62,000 bases of DNA from Tubiluchus corallicola (taxonomy: Eukaryota; Priapulida; Priapulimorpha; Priapulimorphida; Tubiluchidae). How positions within the stretch are numbered: the first letter of the stretch is position 1; each line of letters starts with the position of its first letter. The notes under the pieces were generated by a model that was not told the origin of the DNA, did no database searches, and worked only from the letters and a program-made list of their open reading frames with translations. Shown piece after piece: positions 1-9,781 of this stretch. Location of the stretch: the NCBI GenBank assembly GCA_030141605.1, contig JAQGDQ010000070.1, forward strand, positions 1-62,000, written 5' to 3'. The position numbers were made by a program, and so were the translations under genes.

Positions 1-1003
1 TCACTGTCTTTGTTTTAAAAAGAGGATTATTTCAAGCTACATGAAGTTAATGTCTACATGTAAATTTTGCTTTTTTTAATTGACGTTATGTAAAGGACTA
101 ACAACAAGCTACGTAATAAAAATCCTAGATGTCGTCTTAACTTTTACATTTTCATGTTACAGGAAAACAGTGAGTTGTACAATGTAAACTTGGTAGATGT
201 AGTTTTGTTACTTAAAAAGTAAAAACAAGTTGTGTAACATAAGTTTAGTGCATGCAGTTTTTGTTTCTCTGTTTTCTGTTTACATAAGATCAATAGTGAC
301 GTAATGTAGTGTAAATTTACTAAATGTGATTTCCATTTTCTTACATTCAATTTACATTCTTACCTGCCATGCTGCATAATTGCCTGATACATACAGTAAC
401 GCAAGTATCTTTTATTTTGTTCATTTTTTTAACTTTAACATGTCTGGCAAGTGCTGGCTGTTCCAACCACTACTTACTCTTTGTTTGTTTGTTTTTGAAT
501 TGTTATTTTGTTAAAAATAGCAATAAAATTTCAATTAAATCCAATTAAATTAAAATTTGTACTGGCTTTATGATGAGAAAAGCTATAGTAAATAATTAAT
601 GAAAGAATATATCAGCTCATTTACTGGAAATTTAACGAAAGTTATATTACTTTCAATTTTGTTTTATTTATACTGATGTTACTTTCTAATAATCTACAAA
701 CATATTGTTGCACGCAGATGTCAGTCACTTTAGAGTATTACAGACATTATGTAAACAAGTCAACAAATTCTACACAAGCGCCCTTTGAATACACGAGATT
801 ACTAAAAGCTGATATCCACGCATGTCCATATTTATTTGTCATTAAAAGGCATTTGCAGAAACTAGACCTAGTTAGAAGCCATTTACTGATACACAACAAT
901 AATGCACATCATTAATGTTATGGTAAACTTAGCTATATAAACCAAGAATCGCCATAATTATTTTTAGTTACGTTCAAAGTGAGAAATGCAGTAATGCTAC
1001 GTT
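1..1003. repeat. Array spacer block X, copy 1 (upstream of R1)
   Basis: Matches about 7670-8640 at high identity over almost its full length, including the distinctive ttacattcttacctgccatg (copy 2 near 8008-8040) and the stretch starting tactttctaataatctacaa. Short open frames in it are broken by indels in the other copy, so no gene is called. The window begins inside this block, so the array probably continues to the left. Confidence 0.85.
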
Positions 1004-1010
1004 TATATAA
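1004..1010 (+). promoter_or_regulatory. TATA-like box of R1
   Basis: TATATAA lies 121 bp before the R1 ATG. The same box, followed by a ctgtg/ccgtg block, is found at nearly the same distance before R2, R3, R4 and R5. Confidence 0.55.
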
Positions 1011-1124
1011 CTGTGTGGTAACTAATGAGGTTGTGCTCTTGGCAAAGTGATAACAAAAATACAATCTAAAACTGATTGGGAAATACTGAATTTAGAATAC
1101 GAGCAACAAAATCCGACTTGGAAA

Positions 1125-2135
1125 ATGTCACTCGCTATTTTGGTTATATTCACTATAAACTGGATAGCCACACATGGTGGCAGTCAGACAATCATGGAAA
1201 ACTCAACAGACAACAACAAAAATCGATCAGATGGAAATGTATTCACTTGGCAATACCAACATTTTTTTTATGTACTTTACGTTGCGAAACACATTATAGC
1301 AACATTTATTGAACTATCTAATTTGATAGTTATTATAGCTCTTGTGAAGTATAAACACATGGAAGAGTATAACAACTGGTACATATGTAATCTCGCAGTG
1401 GCAGACTTGCTAACAGGAATGTATCTGCATGTTCTTTCATATAAAGTCCACTATCAATATAACACGTTGTCAGAAGGTGAATGCTTACTATTGTATCAGA
1501 TATCCACGATTTTTATTTATGTGTCAATGGCAACATTATTGGCTGTTACAATAGACCGTTTTATTATCATAAAATACCCACTAAGGTACAATCAATTGAT
1601 GAAGAAATGGATAGTTCAGCTTACTATTGTGGTTTTGTGGTTGCACTCACTCGGTCTAAGTACTGTGATATATCTTCAAGACAGCTGGAAGGATAGCTGC
1701 ACGTTTTCGAATAGGAATTTCAATATCCTGAATTTTACATATTGCATAGCCATTACAACAGTTTTGCTGGTTATAAATGCCAACATTATAGGTATTGCTC
1801 GAAAGCACATGCGCCAGATTGAACCAAATGCAGTAAGACCATACAAGCGTAATATAAAATCAGTCAAGATTATTGCTTTAGTTGTTGGTACTTTCATTTT
1901 GTGCTATTTTCCAGCAACTATTGTAAATATCAGGAAGATGTTTGTCGCACAAAATGAAGATGACATTGTTTCATTCCAGGTTATTAACATTTGCGCTCTG
2001 CTGATGTATAGCAATTCATTTTTGAACCCGATAATTTATGCATGGAAAAACAAAGAGCTTCGAAAATCGTTCTATAAAGTGCTTTACTTGGACACCTTGA
2101 AAGAATTCTCAACACGAATATCCACAACCAACTAG
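1125..2135 (+). CDS. R1: class A (rhodopsin-like) GPCR, array member 1
   Basis: Predicted seven-transmembrane receptor of 336 aa, uninterrupted by introns. Visible in order: hydrophobic N-terminus that could be a signal peptide (1-20), N-glycosylation sequons NST (26) and NRS (33), TM1 with SNLIVI, TM2 with NLAVAD (Asp94 = 2.50), Cys120 (3.25), DRF at 144-146 followed by IIIKYPLRY, TM4 Trp172, an ECL2 cysteine (192), TM6 CYFP at 260-263 and TM7 NPIIY at 301-305, then a short helix-8-like KNKELRKSF. The ATG at 1125 is chosen because the open frame upstream holds no ATG and because the TATA-like box lies 121 bp before it, as in the four paralogues. No TM5 proline is seen, a trait of the melanocortin/cannabinoid/lysolipid group, so MECA-like is an inference. 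Ligand unknown. The C-tail has Tyr where R3-R5 have a possible palmitoylation Cys. Confidence 0.88.
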   Translation: MSLAILVIFTINWIATHGGSQTIMENSTDNNKNRSDGNVFTWQYQHFFYVLYVAKHIIATFIELSNLIVIIALVKYKHMEEYNNWYICNLAVADLLTGMYLHVLSYKVHYQYNTLSEGECLLLYQISTIFIYVSMATLLAVTIDRFIIIKYPLRYNQLMKKWIVQLTIVVLWLHSLGLSTVIYLQDSWKDSCTFSNRNFNILNFTYCIAITTVLLVINANIIGIARKHMRQIEPNAVRPYKRNIKSVKIIALVVGTFILCYFPATIVNIRKMFVAQNEDDIVSFQVINICALLMYSNSFLNPIIYAWKNKELRKSFYKVLYLDTLKEFSTRISTTN

Positions 2136-3227
2136 TGAGTGATGCCACCACATCTTTCAACTTTATCACACACTTTGTTCAAAAATGCTTATAACTGACA
2201 TGGTTTCCATACAATGAATGATTGCTGCAACAATGTGTCTGTATATAAATATCTGAACTATGTGCACAACTCGTAGATGAATCAGAAAAAATGGACTTAA
2301 CCAACAATCTGAACAACATCAGCAATCTAATCTAATCAAACTATGCAATTTATACAAAATTTAACTTCAAATTGAAAGCCACTTCTATTAACAGATTAAA
2401 CAAAATGAGATCAAGTTTATTTGCAGTCTGCACAAAACAACCAAAGCAAGGGTTCATTTTTTACGTTCATGGTTGGGACAGGAAGTTGGCTCATTATTAA
2501 CGATACTCATCTGCATGAGATACTGAACTGACAAAAGTGTCTTAGCCAAACTGAGATATCTGGATCAAATACCTCGACAAGATGAAGACTAATAGTCTTC
2601 TCATTAGTGATAACTTCATAAAACAATATCGAGTATTAATATAAACTATGTACGTTGGCATCAACAATAACAAGTATTGATTGTCTGCCACTAGATCTAA
2701 CAGCCATTCACAATGGATCTCGCACACAAGTAATATTGATCCAAAGGAATTCTAACAGTTTTCTGTTTGAAACGTAAAATTTTGTAATGGTGCATCTATA
2801 AAAATATTTTTTCCTTACAAATGAAAGCCACTGTTTCAATTCTCAGTACCTTTTCAAACAGCTTCGAGTAAATTGGCCAAGAAACACATACGAGTTCATG
2901 TTTAGTCAGGCAAAAACATGACAATATCACAGCGAGTGTTTCTGATTGTTATAGCGTACAAAGTGCTGGATATAGTTCATAAAATTGATCCTTTTGCAAG
3001 GCACCTCTAAAAGTCAATATTTACCACACGCACGCACGCACGCACACACACACGTATGCACATGTATAAATCTTATTTCCTATTACATGTCACAACCTAG
3101 TTAAACTGTTTGCTAACACGTTTCTTTTATAATGGCCCAGAAATTCACACATTGTGGCAGGTTCGATTACATAAACATCACCAACTTTCAGCCACTTGCA
3201 CTGTTAATAACGAAAAAATACTACATA
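2136..3227. repeat. Array spacer Y, copy 1 (R1-R2)
   Basis: Near-identical to the R2-R3 spacer from the stop codon onward (gtgagtgatgccaccacatc and following), apart from small indels such as an extra ~60 bp near 5230-5290 in the second copy. Contains a (CA/CGCA)n tract near 3030-3053. No gene is seen. Confidence 0.85.
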
Positions 3228-3234
3228 TATATAA
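3228..3234 (+). promoter_or_regulatory. TATA-like box of R2
   Basis: TATATAA lies 119 bp before the R2 ATG and is followed by ccgtgttgtgattaatg, also present before R3. Confidence 0.55.
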
Positions 3235-3346
3235 CCGTGTTGTGATTAATGTATTTCATGCCACTTCACATAAAGGGTAAACGAACACGCAGTTTAAAAA
3301 CTGATTACTAAATACTGAATTGTTGTGTGTACAGGAAACTTGTGAG

Positions 3347-4357
3347 ATGTCAAATATTATTTTGTTTATATTCATTATGAATTGTATAGTCCTACATTGT
3401 GACAGTCAGACAATCATGGAAAACTCAACAGACAACAACAAGAATCGATCAGATGGAAATGTATTCACCCGGCAATACCAACATTTTTTTGATGTAGTTT
3501 ACGTTGCAAAACATATTATAGCAGCATTTATTGAATTATCTAATTTGATAGTTATTATAGCTCTTGTGAAGTATAAACACATGGAAGACTATAACAACTG
3601 GTACATATGTAATCTGGCAGTGGCAGACTTGCTAACAGGATTGTATCTGCATGTTCTTTCATATAAACTTCACTATCAATATAACACGTTGTCAGAAGGT
3701 GAATGCTTACTATTGTATCAGATTTCCACGATTTTTATTTATGTGTCAACGGCAACATTATTGGCTGTTACAATAGACCGTTTTATTGTGATAAAATACC
3801 CACTAAGGTACAATCAACTGATGAAAAAATGGATAGTTCAGCTTACTATTGTGGTTTTGTGGTTGCACTCACTCGGTCTAAGTGCCATGATATATCTTCA
3901 AGACAGCTGGAAGGATAGCTGTGCATTTTTGAATCGGCACTTCATTATCCTGAATTTTATATATTGCATAATCATTACAACACTTTTGCTGGTTATAAAT
4001 GCCAACATTATATGTATTGCTCGTAAGCACATGCGCCAGATTGAACCAAATACAGCAAGACCATACAAGCGTAATATAAAATCAGTCAAGATTATTGCTT
4101 TAGTTGTTGGTACTTTCATTTTGTGCTATTTTCCAGCAACTATCGTAAATATGAGGAAGATGTTTGTCACACAAAATGAAGATGACATTGTATCAATCCA
4201 GGCTGTTAACATTTGCACTCTGCTGATGTATAGCAATTCATTTTTGAACCCGATAATTTATGCATGGAAAAACAAAGAGCTTCGAAAATCGTTCTATAAA
4301 GTGCTTTACTTGGACACCTTGAAAGAATTCTCAACACGAATATCCACAACCACGTAG
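3347..4357 (+). CDS. R2: class A (rhodopsin-like) GPCR, array member 2
   Basis: A 336-aa paralogue of R1; the two are nearly identical from the NST sequon to the C-terminus and differ mainly in the first 20 residues, where R2 starts MSNIILFIFIMN instead of MSLAILVIFTIN. Approximate membrane segments: 52-76, 86-108, 118-142, 162-183, 198-225, 245-268 and 283-306. Key residues: Asp94, Cys120, DRF 144-146, Trp172, Cys192, CYFP 260-263, NPIIY 301-305. The frame is open nine codons further upstream but without an ATG. That stretch contains a splice-acceptor-like tgtgtacag just before the start, so a short upstream noncoding exon cannot be excluded. The C-tail resembles R1, including Tyr instead of Cys after KVL. 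Signalling is expected through heterotrimeric G proteins at the plasma membrane; partner unknown. Confidence 0.88.
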   Translation: MSNIILFIFIMNCIVLHCDSQTIMENSTDNNKNRSDGNVFTRQYQHFFDVVYVAKHIIAAFIELSNLIVIIALVKYKHMEDYNNWYICNLAVADLLTGLYLHVLSYKLHYQYNTLSEGECLLLYQISTIFIYVSTATLLAVTIDRFIVIKYPLRYNQLMKKWIVQLTIVVLWLHSLGLSAMIYLQDSWKDSCAFLNRHFIILNFIYCIIITTLLLVINANIICIARKHMRQIEPNTARPYKRNIKSVKIIALVVGTFILCYFPATIVNMRKMFVTQNEDDIVSIQAVNICTLLMYSNSFLNPIIYAWKNKELRKSFYKVLYLDTLKEFSTRISTTT

Positions 4358-5543
4358 TGAGTGATGCCACCACATCTTTCAACTTTATCACACATTTTGT
4401 TCAAAAATGCTTATAACTGACATGGTTTCCATACAATGCAAGATCGCTGCAACAATGTGTCTGTTTATAAATATCTGTACTATGTGCACAACTCGTAGAT
4501 GAATCAGAAAAAATGGACTTAACCAAGAATCTGAACAACATCAGCAATCTAATCAAATCAAACTTTGCAATTTATACAAAATTTAACTTCAAATTGAAAG
4601 CCAATTCTATTAACAGATTAAACAAAATGGGAGATCAAGTTTATTTGCAGCCTGCGCAAAACATCCAAAGCAAGGGTTCATTTATTATGTTCATGGTTGG
4701 GACAGGAAGTTGGCTCATTATTAACGATACTCATCTGCATGAGATACTGAACTGACAAAAGTGTCTTAGCCAAGCTGAGATATCTGGATCAAATACCTCG
4801 ACAAGATAAAAACTAAGAGTCTTCTCATTAACACTACTCATTAGTGATAACTTCATAAAACAACACCGAGTATTAATATAAACTAAGTATGTTGGCGTGA
4901 ACAATAACAAGTATTGATTGTCTGCCACTAGATCTAACACCCATTCACAATGGATCTCGCACACAAGTAATATTGATCCAAAAGAATTCTATCAGTTTTC
5001 TGTTTGAAATGCAATTTTTACTGGTGCATATACAAAAATATTTTTTCCTTACAAATGAAAGCCACTGTTTCAATTCTCAGTACCTTTTCAAACAGCTTCG
5101 AGTAAATTGGCCATGAAACACATACGAGTTCATGTTGAATCATGTTTAGTCAGGCAAAAAAATGACAATATCTCAGCCAGTGTTTCTGATTGTTATAGCA
5201 TACAAAGTGCTGGATATAGTTTATAAAACTGATCAGGAAAGTGAGCTGATCAAGCATCAAGTAAATGTATGAAAACAAAACAAGTAAAGCTACATGGGTC
5301 CTTTTCACAAGGCACCACTAAAAGTCAACATTTACCACACACGCACGCATGCACGCACACACACACACGTATGCACATGTATAAATCCTATTTCTATTAC
5401 ATGTCACAACCTAGTTAAACTGTTTGCTAACACGTTTCTTTTATAATGGCCCAGCAATTCACACATTGTGGCAGGTTCGATTACATAAACATCACCAACT
5501 TTCAGCCACTTGCACTGTTAATACCAAAACAATACTACATATA
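4358..5543. repeat. Array spacer Y, copy 2 (R2-R3)
   Basis: Second copy of the R1-R2 spacer, with its own (CA/CGCA)n tract near 5338-5369. An 80-codon reading frame at 4513-4755 is interrupted by a stop in the first copy, so it is not called. Confidence 0.85.
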
Positions 5544-5550
5544 TATATAA
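5544..5550 (+). promoter_or_regulatory. TATA-like box of R3
   Basis: TATATAA lies 119 bp before the R3 ATG, in a block nearly identical to the one before R2 apart from one extra TA step. Confidence 0.55.
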
Positions 5551-5662
5551 CCGTGTTGTGATTAATGTATTTCATGCCACTTCACATAAAGGGTAAACGA
5601 ACACACAGTTTAAAAACTGATTACAAAATACTGCATTGTTGTGTGTACAGGAAACTTGTAAG

Positions 5663-6676
5663 ATGTCAAATATTATTTTGTTTATATTCATTATGAATTG
5701 TATAGTCCTACATTGTGACAGTCAGACAATCATGGAAAACTCAACAGACAACAACAAGAATCGATCAGATGGAAATGTATTCACCCAGCAATACCAATAT
5801 TTTTTTGATGTAGTTTACGTTGCGAAACATATTATAGCAGCATTTATTGAATTATCTAATTTGATAGTTATTATAGCTCTTGTGAAGTATAAACACATGG
5901 AAGATTATAACAACTGGTACATATGTAATCTCGCAGTGGCAGACTTGTTAATAGGACTGTATCTGCACGTTCTTTCATATGAACTCCACTATCAATATAA
6001 CACGTTGTCAGACGGTGAATGTTTACTATTGTATCAGATTTCCACGGTTCTTAGTTATGTGTCAGTGGCAACATTATTGGCTGTTACAATAAACCGTTTT
6101 ATTGTCATAAAATACCCACTGAGGTACAATCAACTGATGAAAAAGTGGATAGTTCAGCTTACTATTGTGGTTTTGTGGTTGCATTCACTTGGTCTAAGTA
6201 CTATGATATATCTTCAAGACAGCTGGAAGGATAGCTGCTCATCTTCAAATCGGAATTTTATTATCCTGGATTTTATATATTGCATAATTATTACAACAGT
6301 TTTGCTGGTTATAAATGCCAACATTATATGTATTGCTCAAAGGCACATGCGCCAGATTGAACCAAATGCAGCAAGATCATACAAGCATAATGTGAAATCA
6401 GTAAAGATTCTTGCTTTAGTTGTTGGTACTTTCATTTTGTGCTATTTTCCAGTAACTATCGTAAATATCAGGAAGATGTTTGTCGCACAAAATGAAGATG
6501 ACATTGTATCAATCCAGGCTACTAACATCTGCCTTCTGCTGATGTACAGCAATTCATTTATGAACCCGATAATTTATGCATGGAAAAATAAAGAACTTCG
6601 AAAATCGTTCCGAAAAGTGCTTTGCTTCGACATCTTGAAAGAACACTCAATACGAGTTTTTACAAACAATCAGTGA
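5663..6676 (+). CDS. R3: class A GPCR with NRF in place of D/ERY
   Basis: A 337-aa receptor with the same architecture and N-terminus as R2. Its distinguishing feature is Asn instead of Asp at the first position of the TM3 ionic-lock motif: AVTINRFIVIKY, where all other array members have AVTIDRF. The remaining hallmarks are kept: Asp94, Cys120, TM4 Trp, ECL2 Cys, CYFP, NPIIY. The ECL2 region is more polar (DSCSSSNRNF) than in its neighbours (DSCAFLNRNF). The C-tail has Cys (KVLCFDILKEHSIR), a candidate palmitoylation site shared with R4 and R5. In other class A receptors a change at this Asp often alters basal activity or G-protein coupling. Whether that holds here is inference. The intact frame argues that the gene is functional. 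Confidence 0.87.
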   Translation: MSNIILFIFIMNCIVLHCDSQTIMENSTDNNKNRSDGNVFTQQYQYFFDVVYVAKHIIAAFIELSNLIVIIALVKYKHMEDYNNWYICNLAVADLLIGLYLHVLSYELHYQYNTLSDGECLLLYQISTVLSYVSVATLLAVTINRFIVIKYPLRYNQLMKKWIVQLTIVVLWLHSLGLSTMIYLQDSWKDSCSSSNRNFIILDFIYCIIITTVLLVINANIICIAQRHMRQIEPNAARSYKHNVKSVKILALVVGTFILCYFPVTIVNIRKMFVAQNEDDIVSIQATNICLLLMYSNSFMNPIIYAWKNKELRKSFRKVLCFDILKEHSIRVFTNNQ

Positions 6677-7044
6677 GTTACACCATCATATCATGGTTGC
6701 CATACAATGCATGACTGCAGTAACAATGAGTCTGTTTGTAAATGTCTACATTATGTGCATCAAACATACATGCATCAGAAGAACTGGATGTAACCAACGA
6801 TCCAAACGTCATCATCAGCGATAAATTAAGATTAATCAAGATTGAGAAATACTAAATTGTTTGATGTAAGCCGTGTCTTCATTTCATTGTCTTCAGTTTA
6901 TGGAAAGCACTAACAGATGAGCTGCATCTGATAATAAAGCAAATTCACTAAAACTTTTCATTTCTTTGTTTCTATTGTACAAAAAGGATTAAATGTGAGC
7001 TTCATAACGTAAGCTTGTTAAGTGTAATGCTTATTGCTTTACAG
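6677..7044. other. Spacer between R3 and the GPCR relic
   Basis: 3' flank of R3, related to the DNA after R4 (taaccaa-gatccaaac and gataataaag blocks). AATAAA at 6933-6938 is a plausible polyadenylation signal for R3, and the same block after R4 has AATAAA at 10084-10089. No coding sequence is seen. Confidence 0.5.
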
Positions 7045-7263
7045 CAAGATTATTGCTTTAATTGTCAGCACTTTCATTTTGTGCTATTTTCCAGTAACTA
7101 TCATAAATATGAGGAAGATGTTTGTCACACAAAATGAAGATGACAGTATTCATTTTCTGTCAATGAACAATGTCATAAAACAAAGAGCTTCCGAAATCGT
7201 TCTATAAAGTGCTTTATTTGGACATTTCGAAAAAAATTCTTCAGGAGGAATTCTAATGACTAG
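7045..7263 (+). pseudogene. GPCR relic (TM6 to C-tail fragment)
   Basis: Nucleotide sequence closely matches the receptors from the start of TM6 (caagattattgctttaatt) through CYFP and the following loop. The stretch encoding most of TM7, including NPIIY, is then missing; the match resumes at the helix-8 region and ends with the R5-type tail and stop. Nothing before TM6 remains. It lacks a start, five membrane segments and TM7, so it cannot encode a receptor. The DNA after it matches the DNA after R5. Confidence 0.9.
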
Positions 7264-8640
7264 TATGCTATTGCACGACGTCTTTCTGCTTTAACACCAC
7301 TTTCTTCAATAATGCACGTAAGCAGTTGGAATGGTTCCAAATAATGCAAAAATTCTTGTAACAATGTTGCTGTTTGCCAATATCTGCATCATTTGCAAAC
7401 CTCGCACCTGCATTAGAAAAGTCAGATGTAACCACCAATCTGACCATCGTCATCAACCAAGTTTATGGAAAAGAGAATGAACTAATAGCAAGCAGTATCA
7501 GCTAGTAATGTAAATTCACAAGATGCCTGATTGAATTTTGTCTTTGTTTTATGGAAAGGACTAACAGCATGCTGTACATATATTAGGTGAAGTTTTGATT
7601 TTCTTGATTTAATTCAATGAAATAAAAGAATTAATGACAGGCTGCAAAAAAGGGTATAGCTTTCATTTCATTGTCTTTGTTTAAAAAAAAGGATTAATTC
7701 AAGCTACATAAAGTTAATGTCTAAATGTAAATTTTGCTTTTTTCCATTGATGTTATGTAAAGGACTAACAACAAGCTGCGTAATATAAATCCTAGATGTC
7801 TTCTTAACTTTTACATTTTCATGTTGCAGGAAAACAGTGAGTTGGACAATGTAAACTTGGTAGATGTAGTTTTTGTTCCTTAAAAAGTAAAAACAAGTTG
7901 TGTAACATAAGTTTATGGGATACAGCTTTTGTTTCTCTGTTTTCTGTTTACATAAGATCAATAGTGACGTAATATAGTGTAAATTTACTAAATGTAATTT
8001 CCATTTTCTTACATTCAATTTACATTCTTACCTGCCATGCTGCATAATTGCCTGATACATACAGTAATGCAAGTACCTTTTATTTTGTTTATTTTTTTAA
8101 CTTTAATATGTCTTGCAAGTGCTGGCTGTTCCAACCACTACTTACTTTTTGTTTGTTTGTTAGTGAATTGTTATTTCGTTAAAAATAGCAATAAAATTTC
8201 AATTAAATCCAATTAAATTAAAATGTGGACTGGCTTTATGATGAGAAAAGCTATAGTAAATAATTAATGAAAGAATATATCAGCTCATTTACTGGAAATT
8301 TAACCAAAGTGATATTACTTTAATTTTTGTTTTATTATACTGATGTTACTTTCTAATAATCTACAAACATATTGTTGCACGCAGATGCCACTCACTTTAG
8401 AGTATTGCAAACAAGTAAACAAATTCTACACAAGCGTCCTTTTCGATTCACAAGATCACTAACAGCTAACATCCACGCATGTGCATATTTATTTGCCGTT
8501 AAAAGGCAGAAACTAGACCTAGCTAGAGGCCATTTAGTGACACACTGGGCTCAAGAATAAAGCACATAATTAACGTTATGGTAAATTAGCTACATAAGCA
8601 CCACCAATTCTTCACCTTCAAAGTGAGAAATGCAGTCAGG
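7264..8640. repeat. Array spacers Z and X, copy 2 (between the relic and R4)
   Basis: The first part (to about 7920) matches the DNA following R5 (12474-13140); the rest matches window positions 1-1003. No coding sequence is supported: the longest reading frame, on the - strand at 7704-8018, is frameshifted in the copy near position 144-350. Confidence 0.8.
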
Positions 8641-8647
8641 CTACGTT

Positions 8648-8654
8648 TATAAAA
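8648..8654 (+). promoter_or_regulatory. TATA-like box of R4
   Basis: TATAAAA lies 120 bp before the R4 ATG. The surrounding block (ggctacgttta...aactgtgt) matches the one before R1. Confidence 0.55.
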
Positions 8655-8767
8655 CTGTGTCGTAACTATTGTAGTTGTGCTCTTGGCAAAGAGATAACAA
8701 AAATATAATCTGAAAACTGATTGTAGAATACTCTACGTTGCATGAACAACAAACTCCGACTTGGAAG

Positions 8768-9781
8768 ATGTCACTCGCTATTTTGCTTATATTCACTATA
8801 AACTGGCTAGCCATACATGGTGACAGTCAGACAATCATAGAAAATTCAACATACAACAACGCGAATCGATCAGATGGACACATATCCACTTGGCAACACC
8901 AATATTTTTTTGATGTAGTTTACATTGTGAACCATATCATAGCAGCAGTTACTGAACTATCTAATTTAATAGTTATTATAGCCCTTGTGAAGTACAAACA
9001 CATGGAAGAGTATAACAACTGGTACATATGTAACCTCACAGTGGCAGACTTGTTAACAGGATTGAGCCTGCACGTTCTGTCATATAAACTCCACTGTCAA
9101 TATAACACGTTGTCAGAGGGTGAATGTTTACTATTGTATCAGATTTCCATCGTTTTTAGTTACGTGTCAGTGGCAACATTATTGGCTGTTACAATAGACC
9201 GTTTTATTGTCATAAAATACCCACTAAGATACAATCAACTGATGAAAAAATGGATAGTTCAGCTTACTATTGTGGTTTTGTGGTTGCACTCACTTGGTCT
9301 AAGTGCCATGATATATCTCAAAGACAGCTGGAAGAATAGCTGCGCATTTCCAAATCGGAACTTTATTATCATGCATTTTATATATTGTGTAATCATTACA
9401 GCAGTTTTGTTGGTTATAAATGCTAACATTATATATATTGCTCGAAGACACATGCGCCAGATTGAACCAAATGCAGCAAGATCATACAAACATAATGTGA
9501 AATCAGTAAAGATTATTGCTTTAGTTGTTGGTACTTTCATTTTGTGCTATTTTCCAGTAACTATCATATATATCAGGAAGATGTTTGTTGCACAAAATGA
9601 AGATGACATTGTTTCATTCCAGGCTCGTAGCATTTGCATTATGCTGATGTATAGCAATTCATTTATGAACCCGATAATTTATGCATGGAAAAACAAAGAG
9701 CTTCGAAAGTCGTTCTATAAAGTGCTTTGCTTGGACATCTTGAAAGAACACTCAATACGAATTTTCACAACCAATCAGTGA
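8768..9781 (+). CDS. R4: class A GPCR, array member 4
   Basis: A 337-aa receptor whose first 20 residues match R1 (MSLAIL type) while the rest, including the C-tail KVLCLDILKEHSIR and terminal TTNQ, is closer to R3. It is therefore a mosaic of the two subtypes, and its 5' flank (about 7680-8700) matches that of R1. Visible hallmarks: sequons NST (26) and NRS (33), NLTVAD in TM2, Cys 3.25 in GECLLLYQ, DRF, TM4 Trp, ECL2 Cys in KNSCAF, CYFP and NPIIY. The upstream frame is open for ten codons but begins without an ATG, so the ATG at 8768, 120 bp after the TATA-like box, is preferred. No intron is seen. Ligand unknown. Confidence 0.88.
   Translation: MSLAILLIFTINWLAIHGDSQTIIENSTYNNANRSDGHISTWQHQYFFDVVYIVNHIIAAVTELSNLIVIIALVKYKHMEEYNNWYICNLTVADLLTGLSLHVLSYKLHCQYNTLSEGECLLLYQISIVFSYVSVATLLAVTIDRFIVIKYPLRYNQLMKKWIVQLTIVVLWLHSLGLSAMIYLKDSWKNSCAFPNRNFIIMHFIYCVIITAVLLVINANIIYIARRHMRQIEPNAARSYKHNVKSVKIIALVVGTFILCYFPVTIIYIRKMFVAQNEDDIVSFQARSICIMLMYSNSFMNPIIYAWKNKELRKSFYKVLCLDILKEHSIRIFTTNQ

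Noticed and set aside
3160-3180. ggttcgatta, resembling a tRNA B box
   Set aside because: No matching A box or cloverleaf arms in the preceding 60 bases; it is part of duplicated spacer Y.
4513-4755. 80-codon + strand frame after R2
   Set aside because: The same place after R1 (from 2291) has an early stop and indels, so the frame is not kept. It is spacer.
7704-8018. 104-codon - strand frame in spacer X
   Set aside because: The partner frame at 144-350 diverges by frameshift halfway, so it is not a conserved protein.
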